Assembly (NCBI GenBank): GCA_030848705.1
Contig: CM061238.1
Location: forward strand, 28,674,655-28,738,654
Length of the DNA: 64,000 nt
Reading direction: 5' to 3'
Source of the DNA: Heracleum sosnowskyi
Lineage: Eukaryota; Streptophyta; Magnoliopsida; Apiales; Apiaceae
This document shows positions 1 to 10,498 of this stretch, one piece after another (positions within the stretch are counted from its first letter, which is position 1; each line of letters begins with the position of its first letter). A program made the translations under genes and the position numbers. The notes below the pieces were generated by a model, which had not been told where the DNA came from, made no database searches, and was given only the letters and a program-made list of their open reading frames with translations.

Positions 1-1
1 G

Positions 2-817
2 CAAACAGATGATGGTATTTTTATCAATCAAGCAAAATATACCAGAAATCTTCTCAAGAAATTTGGTATGCTTGATAGCTCATCTGCTACAACTCCCATG
101 GCTACAACAACTAAGCTAGACAAAGACACAGGAGCCTCAGTAGATATGACAAACTACAGAGGAATGATAGGGTCTTTACTGTATCTTACTGCAAGTAGAC
201 CTGATATCATGTATGCAACATGTCTTTGTGCAAGATTTCAAGCAGATCCCAGAGAGCCTCATCTAACAGCTGTAAAAAGGATTTTCAAATATCTCAAAGG
301 AACCATAACCTTGGGTTTGTGGTATCCTAGAGAATCAGAGTTTAAGCTAATTGGTTACTCTGATGCAGATTTTGCAGGCTGTAAGATAGACAGAAAAAGT
401 ACAAGTGGAAGCTGTCAATTCTTAGGTGACAGATTGGTTTCTTGGTATAGCAAGAAACAGAAGTCAATTTCTACATCCACAGCAGAAGCAGAGTATATAG
501 CAGCTGGTAGCTGTTGTGCACAGATTTTAGGGATGAAGAATCAATTGCTGGATTATGGGTTAAGGTACTCTAAAATACCTATTTTCTGTGATAACCAAAG
601 TGCTATTGCTATGACAGGTAATCCAGTACAACACTCCATGACCAAGCACATCAGCATAAGGTATCATTTTATCAGAGAACATGTGGAAGAAGGGAACATT
701 GAGCTTCATTTTGTGTCTACAGACCAACAACTTGCAGATATCTTCACCAAACCTTTGAGTGAAGCTACTTTTACAAGATTGGTAAATGAACTTGGAATGA
801 TCTCTGGTTCTGACTAG
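2..817 (+). CDS. pol: Copia A pol, C-terminal part (RT end and RNase H)
   Basis: The frame is open from the first bases of the window to a TAG at 815-817, so this is the tail of a longer polyprotein. It carries the end of the reverse transcriptase (YRGMIGSLLYLTASRPDIMYA), then the Ty1/Copia RNase H with the acidic motif SDADFAGCKIDRKSTSG, the STAEAEYIAAGSC block and the terminal HFVSTDQQLADIFTKPLSEA block. RNase H removes the RNA strand during cDNA synthesis in the cytoplasmic particle. No internal stop is seen. The protein is very close to the matching part of element E (28500-29190). The sequence ILGMKN here replaces ILWMKN of the other copies, a probable missense change. Confidence 0.93.
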   Translation, partial: QTDDGIFINQAKYTRNLLKKFGMLDSSSATTPMATTTKLDKDTGASVDMTNYRGMIGSLLYLTASRPDIMYATCLCARFQADPREPHLTAVKRIFKYLKGTITLGLWYPRESEFKLIGYSDADFAGCKIDRKSTSGSCQFLGDRLVSWYSKKQKSISTSTAEAEYIAAGSCCAQILGMKNQLLDYGLRYSKIPIFCDNQSAIAMTGNPVQHSMTKHISIRYHFIREHVEEGNIELHFVSTDQQLADIFTKPLSEATFTRLVNELGMISGSD

Positions 818-2016
818 AGATACGGGTTAGACTCAAAACCTATACATGTTTGATTTTTAATGCTCATGATTCCTTGCATGTATTCATTGTTATGAGTACC
901 AGTGTCATAAACTCTGAAAGTAAACTCTGATGCTAAACTCTGTTAGTCATAAAGTGTTGATCATACTCTGATAGTTACAGTTTAATGCTATACTCTGATT
1001 GTAATTTTGTCTGAAACATATGGACCAATGAAGAAATTTGTATGAAGCATAATTCTCAGTAAGTAATTATGAATCCTTAAGAGTTATATAGATTCTGATC
1101 TCAAATATGTGCAGTAAGTTAACACAGCATGATACTGTCTCTGTATTTATACCATCTCTTAGTTTATTGATCCTATACACTGAGTCTGTATTAGCTGTTT
1201 GCATTTTCTCTCATAAATTAATTGTATTAACTGATGAAAAGTCTAAACTCTGATTATTAATTGCAAATAATTCACCCTCAAATCAAAAGATGCCAAACAG
1301 AGCACAAATTCCTTTGAGATCATGTTGTGCCTAGGAAGATCCAGGAACTTATTGTATGAAATAAGGGCTAAAATCTTTGATTTTTGGTGACTAGTGCCAA
1401 CCACTGATTACTGGAAAAAAAAAAAAATATAAATATATATAAAGGGGGTGAAAAATAAAAGACATATCCAAATGAAAGGATATCAGTATACAGAGTTTAG
1501 ATATAAAATCAGATTTTATGTTATACATGAGAGTTTAGGCAACCAGTTTTTACTACTTTAGTTTGTGGATTTTATGCACTTTGAGATGATCTAAATATTG
1601 ATTTCGGTAAACTCTGCTATTGCACACACATATTTTCACACCTGTACAGATTGCGAAAAGAGTTTATTGACAAAGAAGGATAAATGGTAAACACTGATGT
1701 ATTGTGTGACATATGCCGAGGTAACTTTGTTTTAATCTCTGATGGTTAAAATAATTTCTTTGTTTCAGACATTTTATAATTTTGAGATTAGACATTTGTT
1801 TTGAAAATTTAAAAAGAGTATGATTGGAAAGTTGTTCAAGAATGTTTTAAACAGAGGAGAGAGGTTAATTGCATAGAAAAGTGTAACAGGCGGTAATTAT
1901 TGCTGTTTTTACTGCGCATGCGTATTGGAAACTGCCAATTATTTGCTGTCAGTAACTGCATGTGTGACGCGTGTCCCATTCACATGATTACAGGAGTAAG
2001 ACAGTTGTGTATTAAT

Positions 2017-2042
2017 GATTAAAAACTCTTCAGTTTTTAATC
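2017..2042 (+). promoter_or_regulatory. Perfect hairpin upstream of extra ORF (A)
   Basis: GATTAAAAACT and AGTTTTTAATC form an 11-bp stem around the loop CTTC. The same hairpin with a 10-bp stem and identical loop occurs in element E at 30531-30554. Function unknown; the length change on both arms suggests that pairing is maintained. Confidence 0.7.
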
Positions 2043-2055
2043 TTTAATTTTTTTT

Positions 2056-2064
2056 TTAAATACA
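2056..2064 (+). promoter_or_regulatory. Weak TATA-like box before extra ORF (A)
   Basis: TTTAAATAC lies about 145 bases before the ATG at 2206 and is followed by a CA-rich leader-like stretch. Elements D, E and G have better TATA boxes in the same place. This is an inference from position and composition only. Confidence 0.3.
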
Positions 2065-2205
2065 ATACACACATCTTCAGTTAAACTTTTCACATCTTAC
2101 TCATACACATCTATTATCACACACACATAGTCACAAACACCTTTCTACACATAAACTCTGTTAAGCTTTCGCATCAATTACTTGTTCTTTCTTCAAAATC
2201 TTCTA

Positions 2206-5200
2206 ATGGCAACCACAGCTTTCGTTTCGTCTGGGTTAGAGTTCGTTCCAAACAACTATACCGCACCACTAAACACTGCAAACGCACCAGAAGCATTTCA
2301 TATGATTCAAAAGTTTCTTGCTCAGTCAGCGATTGGGCGTGCTTTAGTTGAACCAGCCAAACTTTCTGGTTTACAAATCAAGGCGTTCTGGGAGTCAGGG
2401 GTTTATGATGATGGTGGTGAAACTGGGAACCCATCCATAATCTTTGAGTTTGAAGAAACAGAGTATGTTATTACTGCTGGTACTATTCGAGCTGCAATGG
2501 GGTTTCCTGAGTATCCTTCCTACACTGTTGGAATGGGTGATGAGGATTTAATACGAATGATGCGAGAGATTGGTTACTCTGGGCCATTGACAAAGATTGG
2601 GCAACTCAAAAGGCCGTTTCTGCGCAAGGAATGGAGTTTCTTCTTCGATTGCATCACGAGGACATTTGGAAAGAAATGCACAAATTGGGATGCTATTCCC
2701 ACAGACAGTCTGCAAATCGGGTATTCTTTATTATATGATAATCATTTTGATTTTGCACGACTTGTTTTGACTAACTTAGGGGAGAAGATGACAGAGAATA
2801 GAGGAGTTGTTTATTTTTCTAGATTCTGTCAGCTTTTGTTTTCTTATTGTGTTGAAGGAGTAAATGTAGTTGAAGCAGATGTTTCTTGTTTTAAATTACA
2901 TAAGAGGGTATTTACTGATCTAGTAAATAAAGATGTTAAGAAAGGAGTTGTTGGAGACTTGTTGCTACCTGCCTCAATGCAACAGTTTTTAAATGCTCAA
3001 GTCAATTCATCAACTCAAGAAGTACCTTCTTTAATTTCTGTTAATCCTGCAAGAGGTGGTAGAACTAAGCATATGGGTTCTAAGCCAGCTAGGATTTCTA
3101 AACCATCTTCTGAAGCTGAACCTTCTGTGTCTCCATCACAAAGATTAAAGAAGTCCAAAACCAGAGCATTTAAAAGAAAAGTAAGGGCACAAAGACCTCG
3201 TTCTGAAGAAGCAAGAGTATCTGCTAGTGAAGATGAAGCAGAGGATTCTCAAACTCTGAGAAAAAGAAGAAAGCTTGTAGCCACTTATCTTTTTGATGAG
3301 GAGGAAGAAGCTGAATTGCCTGTAACCTCTGAAGTGGTAATTCAGGAAGCTGTTCTAAGGGAAACTACTATGCTCTCAGAGGATAGAGCAAATCTTGATG
3401 AATCTGAAGCTCCTGCATCAGAGAATGAGGAGATTGTGACTGAATCTGTTCCTCAAGATACTCCTGCAATTGTTGTTGAGGAGGATATTCTAAATGCTAA
3501 TGAGGACAGAGTGTTTGTAAACACTGAAGCTCATGAAGTGTTTGTTCAGGAGGATGCTGCAAATACTACTAATATGATGGATTTGGATTTAGAAGCTCCT
3601 ACATCAATGGCTAATGATGTAGTTGAGGAAGCTGCTACTCATTCTGATAGCAGAGTTTTTGATTTTGAAGCACACACCTCTATACATTCTGATCATTATA
3701 CAGAGGGTGTGGAAGCTGATCAAGTAACTGATCAGATAGAAGAATCTCTGGCCACTCACACTGAAATTATTTCTTGTGATCTTGACAAAGGTGAGGAGGT
3801 TAATCAGATGATAAAAGTCACAGAGACAATTCTTGATGAAGCTGTGATAGAAAAGGAACAAGAGGCTGCTGATGAGCTAAACTCTGAGAATATTATTCTT
3901 GAAGCTTTGCAACAATTTGTTGTTGAGATTGTTCAAAGAGAAGCAGAGGTTTTTGCTCAGGTTAACTCTGATATTCCTGAAGCTGTAGAAGAGGAGAAAA
4001 TTGATGAAGCTGCACAGTTTACTGCTGAAAATATTCTTACTGAAAATGAAGCAGACAATAATGAAGATGCTGGAAATGATGCTGAGGGTTCTCATTCACA
4101 CCCTAGTATTCAAGTTTCATTGGCTGATGATGTCAATAGTGATGAAGCAAGGGAAGTCAATAGACAGACAAATGAGCATTTCCAGAATATGTACTACAAC
4201 AAATGGGCTGCTGCAGATTGTGTCTTCTCAGCACAAAGGGTTGCAGATTTTCTATCTGATTCTGTCAAGAAGATCTCAAATACTGATGTACTTACAAGCT
4301 TACAGGCAACTGTTGTTCAAGTCAAATCTCTTAATAATAGATTTGATGAGAATCAACAAATGCTTACAAATCTACGGAATGAAGTCAGTATGAAGGATCT
4401 TACTTTCAAGTCTGACAGAACTTATTATTATGCTATGCTCAAGCAGCAAGCCAAGGATTATGAGGAAATCAAGAAGAGGCTTGGGAAAGTTGAGGAAAAT
4501 CAGAATGCAATGTCTACTCAACTGAATTCCATTTCTACTGCCATTGAATTGCTGACATCAGTACTACTTTCTGATGATGTCAAAAAGGGGGAGAGTGTAT
4601 CTAAAGACAAATGCAAAGATACTCAAGCTCTGAGACGGAGGGATGATTCTACTGATGGGGGAAGCAAAGAAAATAAAAGAAAGATTTTTGCTCAAAGGCA
4701 AAGCAGGACAAGAGTACACTCTGATAGACAAACAAACTCTGACAAGATAAACTCTGGTGGCCAATCTACTTCAAAACTCAAGAGTTTAGTTGTTTCAACT
4801 AATCCATCTACTGATGAAGAGATTGCTGCTAAAATATTCATGAAAGAGCATGGAAAGAATGTTACTATTGAAGATATCCAGGTTGAAGAGCAAATGCTTG
4901 CTGAGGAACACAAGAAAAATCTTGAAGCTGGAATCTACAAGAAAAAGGAAATCAAGGCTCCTAGAAAGAAAGAAGTTGGTATTTCTATCAAAGAGAATAT
5001 ACAACAGAGTATACAATATACAAGGAGACCTGTGATTGGAAACTCTGATAAGGGTAAAGGCATAATGATTGAAGAGCCTAACCTAGAGAAGAAAGATAAT
5101 TCAACCTCTGACATTGCTCAAGTTGAAACAAGATTAGCAAAATCAACCTCTGACGCTGCTCAAGTTGATGTTACTACTAAAGTTATGACAACCTCTGACG

Positions 5201-5991
5201 TTGCTCAAGTTGTACAGAAATCTACACAACTTCCAGGATTCAGCAAACCAAAACTTCTTGAAGATTTAAAGCTTGAAGCTGTGAATTTCTCAGAAACCAG
5301 AACAGTATTGGGTAAGGAAGGAAAAGACAAATCTGGTCTAGGGTCACACAGAGAGAGAAGGATAAATACAAGTCCAATGGATCAATCATCACTAGCTGTA
5401 TCTGGTATTATTACTCAAGAAAATCTTGATATGCTAGACTCTGTTCAAATGATCTTTCATAAGGTGTTGAAGAAGGAATTTTTGTTGTACTTTATGAATG
5501 ATGGAAGAGTTTATAAGGTTGCAGAGTCTGATATAAATCTCAAATCTTATCAAGAATTGGAGTATGTTCTGTACTTGTTAAAAGTCAAAAATAGAAATAC
5601 TCACAATGCTGCTTCAGTTATCAGAGAAAAGATGCTAAGATCGAAGATGATGCTTGGAGGAGGAGTATCAAGTGCATATATTCCCAAATACAGAAATGCA
5701 CATGGGAAGATTGTTGAGATGAAAAGAAACAGTGCTAAGTTCAGAACAGCACTGGGTACAAAAGTTCTTGAATTTAATTTAGAATCTGATAAAGCTTATT
5801 ATATTAAGCTAGGGAATGAGATGAGGAAGAATTCCATCTATTCTCTGAGAGCTGCAATTTATCAGACTGGAGAATTTGATCCAGAGTTGAAAGAAGTGAA
5901 GAAGATCATGGTGGAAGAGCTAGAAAGAGCTGAAAAGAAATTGCTATCAGACTATATCAGGACAGTGCCTGATATTCAAGAAATCAAATAA
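2206..5991 (+). CDS. Extra 3' ORF of Copia A (sirevirus 'env-like' position), intact
   Basis: Open frame of 1261 codons behind pol. I start it at the ATG at 2206 (MATTAFVSSGLEFVP), because the copy in element E starts at the same place. Seen in order: a globular N-terminal domain to about residue 260 (KEWSFFFDCITRTFGKKCTNW), basic clusters that look like nuclear localisation signals (about 314-332 and KRRKL near 354), a long acidic Glu/Asp/Asn-rich linker to about 660, a coiled coil at about 690-785, the motif DDVKKGE at about 789 coded by a purine run, then a C-terminal domain from about 1078 (GRVYKVAESDI, ELEYVLYLLKVKN). There is no signal peptide or clear membrane segment, so the 'envelope' label often given to ORFs in this position is not supported. 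The function is not known. Confidence 0.88.
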   Translation: MATTAFVSSGLEFVPNNYTAPLNTANAPEAFHMIQKFLAQSAIGRALVEPAKLSGLQIKAFWESGVYDDGGETGNPSIIFEFEETEYVITAGTIRAAMGFPEYPSYTVGMGDEDLIRMMREIGYSGPLTKIGQLKRPFLRKEWSFFFDCITRTFGKKCTNWDAIPTDSLQIGYSLLYDNHFDFARLVLTNLGEKMTENRGVVYFSRFCQLLFSYCVEGVNVVEADVSCFKLHKRVFTDLVNKDVKKGVVGDLLLPASMQQFLNAQVNSSTQEVPSLISVNPARGGRTKHMGSKPARISKPSSEAEPSVSPSQRLKKSKTRAFKRKVRAQRPRSEEARVSASEDEAEDSQTLRKRRKLVATYLFDEEEEAELPVTSEVVIQEAVLRETTMLSEDRANLDESEAPASENEEIVTESVPQDTPAIVVEEDILNANEDRVFVNTEAHEVFVQEDAANTTNMMDLDLEAPTSMANDVVEEAATHSDSRVFDFEAHTSIHSDHYTEGVEADQVTDQIEESLATHTEIISCDLDKGEEVNQMIKVTETILDEAVIEKEQEAADELNSENIILEALQQFVVEIVQREAEVFAQVNSDIPEAVEEEKIDEAAQFTAENILTENEADNNEDAGNDAEGSHSHPSIQVSLADDVNSDEAREVNRQTNEHFQNMYYNKWAAADCVFSAQRVADFLSDSVKKISNTDVLTSLQATVVQVKSLNNRFDENQQMLTNLRNEVSMKDLTFKSDRTYYYAMLKQQAKDYEEIKKRLGKVEENQNAMSTQLNSISTAIELLTSVLLSDDVKKGESVSKDKCKDTQALRRRDDSTDGGSKENKRKIFAQRQSRTRVHSDRQTNSDKINSGGQSTSKLKSLVVSTNPSTDEEIAAKIFMKEHGKNVTIEDIQVEEQMLAEEHKKNLEAGIYKKKEIKAPRKKEVGISIKENIQQSIQYTRRPVIGNSDKGKGIMIEEPNLEKKDNSTSDIAQVETRLAKSTSDAAQVDVTTKVMTTSDVAQVVQKSTQLPGFSKPKLLEDLKLEAVNFSETRTVLGKEGKDKSGLGSHRERRINTSPMDQSSLAVSGIITQENLDMLDSVQMIFHKVLKKEFLLYFMNDGRVYKVAESDINLKSYQELEYVLYLLKVKNRNTHNAASVIREKMLRSKMMLGGGVSSAYIPKYRNAHGKIVEMKRNSAKFRTALGTKVLEFNLESDKAYYIKLGNEMRKNSIYSLRAAIYQTGEFDPELKEVKKIMVEELERAEKKLLSDYIRTVPDIQEIK

Positions 5992-6145
5992 AGTCTGACT
6001 GTAAGTTTTTAATATATTTTCTATTCTAAGTCAAATTTAAACTCTGTTTTAAATTAAACTCTGTTATATGTTAAACACTGCATTTGTTAAATGTTTTTGA
6101 CATCATCAATTATATGTTTAACTTGTACATTTTATTATGAACAAG

Positions 6146-6155
6146 TTGGGGGAGA
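6146..6155 (+). promoter_or_regulatory. Polypurine tract of A
   Basis: TTGGGGGAGA directly before the LTR start TGTTAGATAT; expected primer site for plus-strand DNA synthesis. Same sequence as in element E. Confidence 0.9.
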
Positions 6156-6156
6156 T

Positions 6157-6702
6157 TGTTAGATATAATTGCTGACGTTTGTTTATCAGTGTTTAAGCAA
6201 CAGGTACTGACCAGAGTTTATCAGAAGCCGGTCAGAGTTTATTTAAAGTCTGACAGGGTGAAGAGTTTAAAGGAAGCCGGTCAGAGTTTATTTAAAGTCT
6301 GACAGGGTGATAGTTGAATTAGCTGTCGGTGCTGAATTGAAGATTCTAGAAGCAATATATTCTGAAGATGGAAAGAAGCAGAATATATTGATACAGCTAA
6401 GGAAACAGAATAGAAGATAAGAAGCAATCCTTAATTGATATAACTTGTATAGCTAATTTGTAGGAATATCAATTAGATAAGGATTGTGTAACTGTGTACT
6501 ATATAAACACAGATAGGTTATCCCTAGAAGGGATGCGAACATTGAATATATTATTCTTGTAACCTAGTAGCTCTTTGTGATTCGTTAACATCATAAAGAG
6601 AGAAGCTGTTAATATAAATACAGTTTTTGTTGATTCATAAACTGTGTTCTTGATTGTTATTCTCATACATACTTGATTATATATTGTGTATTCGGCCTAA
6701 CA
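6157..6702 (+). repeat. 3' LTR of Copia A
   Basis: 546 bp, from TGTTAGATATAATTGCTGACG to CGGCCTAACA. It contains a TATA box (CTATATAAAC, 6499-6508) and several CAGAGTTT motifs (6214, 6234, 6284). A segment of about 50 bp holding CAGAGTTTATTTAAAGTCTG and AGCCGGT is duplicated in tandem at about 6220-6305. It aligns to the LTRs of E and to the inverted copy at 6703-7169. Confidence 0.95.
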
Positions 6703-7169
6703 ATGTATACGAGAATAATCAATCAAGAACACTTTTTATAAATCAACAAACTGTAATTATATTCACAGTTTCTCTCTTAGTGATGTTAATGAATCAGAAA
6801 GAGCTACTAGGTTACAAGAATAATATATTCAAAGTTCGCGTCCCTTCTAGGGATAACCTATCTGTGTTTATATAGTACACAGCTACTTACAATCCATCTC
6901 TAATTGATATTCCTATAAGTTAGCTATACAATTCATATCAATCAAGGATTGCTTCAGTCTTCTATTCCGTTTCCTTAGCTGTATCAATATATTCTGCTTC
7001 TTTCCATCTTCAGAATATATTGCTTCTAGAATCTTTATCTTTGCACCGACAGCTAAGTCAACTATCATCCAGTCAGACTTTATCAAACTCTGACTAGCTT
7101 CTAGATAAACTCTGATATGTACCTGGTACTTAAACACTGATGAACAAACGTCAGCAATTATATCTAACA
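6703..7169 (-). repeat. Inverted Copia LTR B (same family as A and E), truncated by A
   Basis: Reverse complement of the A/E LTR, running from just inside its 3' end to its TG end at 7169 (TATCTAACA on the plus strand). The missing outer 30 bases should lie on the left side of element A, beyond the window. GTAAT at 7170-7174 is the likely target duplication in the Gypsy LTR C. Whether B is a solo LTR or one end of a full element cannot be told here. An open frame of 106 codons on the minus strand at 6913-7233 is just LTR sequence. Confidence 0.9.
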
Positions 7170-10100
7170 GTAATACTTGTTGATACGACTCCACTAAGTA
7201 GTTATATCTAGGTTGGAAAGGAAGATTCTCCAATATTTCCCAAGCTATTGCTTATTAATGGATATCGACTTGTTCCATCAATTTACCCCTCGATCATTGA
7301 GGTGGTAACACAACATTTGACTTGCAGCAATTAAATTGCTCCGAGAAAATATCTGTCCCTTGACAGTTTTGAGTTGAGAGTTTAAAATGAGTAGCAGTCA
7401 CTTAAATCAGGTTTCCCATATTTTTGATAGTTGAGCGAATATTTAAATCCTCTTAAAAGTTAGATTTAAATGGAAAAACAGTGTTTGGGAACCTCCCCTT
7501 GATTTAAAATAATTAATAATACAACTTAGAATATCCTTCATAGTTATTGAAGGTCGAGGATAAACTTTAAATAATATAACTCATTTTAAAACGTGTTAAA
7601 ATTATTTAATAAATAATCGAATAATATTTATTAAATAAATAAACCTTAAACGAATTATTCAAAAATAATATTCATTAAATAAATAATGATTGAATGAATA
7701 TTCAAAATAATATTCATTAAATAAATAAGGATTAAATGAATATTCAAAATAATATTCATTAAATAAATTAAGGATTAAATAAATATTCAAAATAATATTC
7801 ATTAAATAAATAATCATCGAATAACCGATACCCGATATCTTTATCGGAAAAATAATCTTTAACATATACCGAAAATATAACTACTTCCGGTCTAAAGAAT
7901 AAAATCATACGCCCTTAACCTAGGGCATTTATAAAAACCTGGCTTCTAACTAATATCCCATATCTAGCTTAGAAGCCCATAATCAAATCATAAAGCAAGT
8001 ATCACAATTTACTTTCGAAAACAGTTATGCCTTCCATTAGCATATATAACTGAAATAGTATTCAAATAGTATTTCTCGACTGAGATAATACTCAAATAAC
8101 TTTCCTTGAAAGATATAGTAAGCAAATATCATTCTTCGAATGATATCATACTCAAATAACAATCCTCAAAATACATAGTATTCTGCCGATGGAATCCCTC
8201 CGGGTTTCCACGGCTATCTACATATCTCAAAATACCGACTCCCGATTTAGAGTCGAAAACAATGAATATGCTCTTATTTTTAGAGCTACCAGGTAAACCA
8301 GTTCATAACTACTTAACTCAAAAGATTTTATATAATCCAAAGGTCAAATCTATTTCAACAAGAAATAAGATATATAGCAAAACTGTCCAATTTTATACAT
8401 GGCAAAAGCAGTATTATATAGTCAATACTTCAAAGTATAGATTTAGAAACTTGTACGATACTTGGAACAAAGAGTACACATAAACATTTGAATAACCAAG
8501 TATTATACATTTGAAAATATACCTACTCTGAACAATAGAGTAAGGTTTTAGTAAACTTACCTGGAAATCCCGAAGTAGTAATAAGTCTCAGGTTGGTCCA
8601 GTAATCTAGAATCAACACAAGGTTCAAGATTAATAACTTAAACGCTTTCACCATACTAAGTATATACTATCTCAAGTACAAAGTCCATTTTCAAGTTAAC
8701 TCCTTAAGAACTTCTACTCGAGCATGCTCGCTCACGCATTTTTATAAAATTGAGATTTAATCCTTTTAGTACGAAATCTTTTCGAGGGTCTTCCTAAACA
8801 TACCTAGTATGTTATCACAAAGTTTCACATTTTATTATGACCTCTAAGTGGTTCGATCATAGCCTCAAAGTTGGCTAAGTGGAACGGTTTGGTTTTACGA
8901 ACGCCTTACACTAAAACACATGTTTCTCCTAAACCGTAAATCGTAATGACATGATTCTTGCGATCACGTAAACTAGAAACAAATCTCTACACACTCATGT
9001 TCATCATTGAACCAAAAGAGGCAGTTAGGTTTTCAGAATCTAGGCAGTTTTTAGAGTTATCGAAAATCGGGCATTACGACGGCTTAAAATCGAATAATCC
9101 AATTTTTAACCAACCCAAATAAGCATTCAACCAACACCCAAGACTCATATACACCATTCATCATCTTCCTCACTGCCTCAATAGGTCTTGGAGCTACAAT
9201 ACTTATTTTTCCATTTTCATAACAACCACACAAGATTCATGCCTCTAAACATGCATACCACATCAAAACTCCATTAAAACACAATATTCATCAAAGGGAT
9301 TTCCAAAGATTTATACCTTGGATTGAAGCTTAGAAGTGATCTAAAGACTTTACAACTCTTAAACTTTGCTTAGAACATCCTTTGGAAGCCAAACCATCAA
9401 GAAACAAAATATGAAAACTAAGTTAGTAACTAATCATCCTAGAACACACCATCTTGTAAAAATCATATAAAATCTAAAAATAAGAGTTTCGTTCTCAAAT
9501 CTTTTACCACACCTTCTGATCTTCAAGGGCTTTCTTTGAAGTTCTAGATCATCACCAGGTAATGCTTGAAGCTCTACTTATGGGCGTTTTAAGATCGATG
9601 GCAGAAACTGCCAGGAACAGGGCAGATTGGAATCTTAAACTTGGGGAAGGGATTTGACTAGGCTACACCCCTTTGTTTTCCATGAAATTCTGAACGAACC
9701 TTACCCATGGATTGGAGAAGCTACGGTAAAGATTTGGTGATTTATGGATGGATAGAAGTGGAGATATGAATTTTGCTTTGAGTTGTGCTCTTGTTTGGCA
9801 GATTGGAGAGCTTTTGCTCATCTTACTTTTGTTTTGTTTTTCAACTTGGATGCGTCTTTTCTTTTGTGTTGTTAACCACACATTGGTCCACTTGTTGCTC
9901 TCTCTTTAGTCCAAGTGTTGGCCTCTCATCAAACAACTCCATTTTTGCCAATGTTGCAAATACACCATTAGCTTTCTGGTTGACTTTCATGCATGACACC
10001 TTGGTTTTTCTTCTTCCACCAATTGGATCGTCTTTGTGTCCTTTTAATAAAATCAATACGTTACAGCTTATATGTTGCATTTCTTGATTTAATATTGTTA

Positions 10101-10498
10101 CATGTTACTTCCATTCTTGTATTTAATCCAATAGGCGCCACGTTGTTCGGTTACTGCTTAATCTCGTTGAACGTTCGTAGGGTTTTCTTAAGTGTTCTAT
10201 CGAAGTAGTTTACCGTAAACGTTCTTGATATCTTAATACTTTTACTAAATCCATATCCATGGAATTGATAATTTAAAATCCTTCAATATATTTAAATAAT
10301 GATTAATCCATCAGTAATAGGTGAAATTTCGGAGAAAACAGAAAATGCTATTCTTCTGATTCTGACAGCTTCTGCATTCCTTCATTTTCATAGTAGATCA
10401 CTAATACGACTTCGAAAGTTCATTATCCCGACTCATACATAGGGTGGTCTGAAAATCTTTTTCGGTTCAGAAATTTACTATTCATCAGGGTTATTACA
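7170..10498 (-). repeat. Gypsy LTR C, minus strand, incomplete
   Basis: Reverse complement of a diverged relative of the long LTR of Gypsy element F. It starts at a point matching about 54092 in F and ends at 10498 with GTTATTACA, matching the LTR start TGTAATA. The last 1.07 kb of the LTR is missing here because B and A are inserted at 7170. It is older and longer in this part than F's LTR, by about 0.5 kb, with extra sequence around 8000-8300. TCTAA at 10499-10503 is the likely target duplication in the gag of D. Short open frames at 9660-10210 lie within LTR sequence and show no known domain. Confidence 0.88.
7625..7815 (-). repeat. AT-rich palindromic tandem repeat in LTR C
   Basis: Four to five copies of a unit of about 45 bp built from GAATATTCAAAATAATATTCATTAAATAAAT-like sequence. 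Each unit can pair with itself. It corresponds to the larger array in F's LTR (53293-53740). Confidence 0.8.

Larger units (their letters stand above)
818..2205 (+). other. Noncoding region between pol and the extra ORF of A
   Basis: No gene is seen in this 1.4-kb stretch. It holds many copies of the motif AAACTCTG or its complement (around 909, 921, 933, 1241, 1490, 1611, 2152), one 70-bp unit (1330-1393) that is tandemly amplified in element E, a purine run AAAGGGGGTGAAAAAT near 1442, and a perfect hairpin at 2017-2042. The last 140 bases before the ATG are rich in C, A and T, like a plant 5' leader (CACACACATAGTCACAAACA). Confidence 0.7.
1..6702 (+). mobile_element. Copia (sirevirus-type) retrotransposon A, 3' half
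   Basis: Right-hand part of an LTR retrotransposon whose left part lies outside the window. In order it shows the end of pol, a noncoding stretch, one very long extra ORF, a polypurine tract and a 3' LTR ending in CCTAACA. It belongs to the same family as element E: RNase H, extra ORF and LTR all align. It sits inside the inverted LTR B, because the LTR sequence that follows (6703 onward) lacks its first 30 or so bases and starts with ATGTA, the presumed 5-bp target duplication. The other copy of that duplication is off the window. Confidence 0.93.

Noticed and set aside
3604..5035. Several open frames of 60-130 codons overlapping the extra ORF of A, mostly on the minus strand
   Set aside because: They lie opposite or across a clearly coding frame, have no domain and no conservation in E.
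2206..5991. Calling the extra ORFs envelope genes
   Set aside because: No signal peptide, fusion peptide or membrane segment is visible; basic and coiled-coil content points to an intracellular protein.
6157..7169. A and B LTRs as one large palindrome or hairpin-forming gene
   Set aside because: Truncation of B's outer end and the 5-bp ATGTA fit independent insertion of A into B better than an inverted duplication.
9660..10210. Overlapping small frames in LTR C
   Set aside because: The region is Gypsy LTR; frames are not kept in the related LTR of F.
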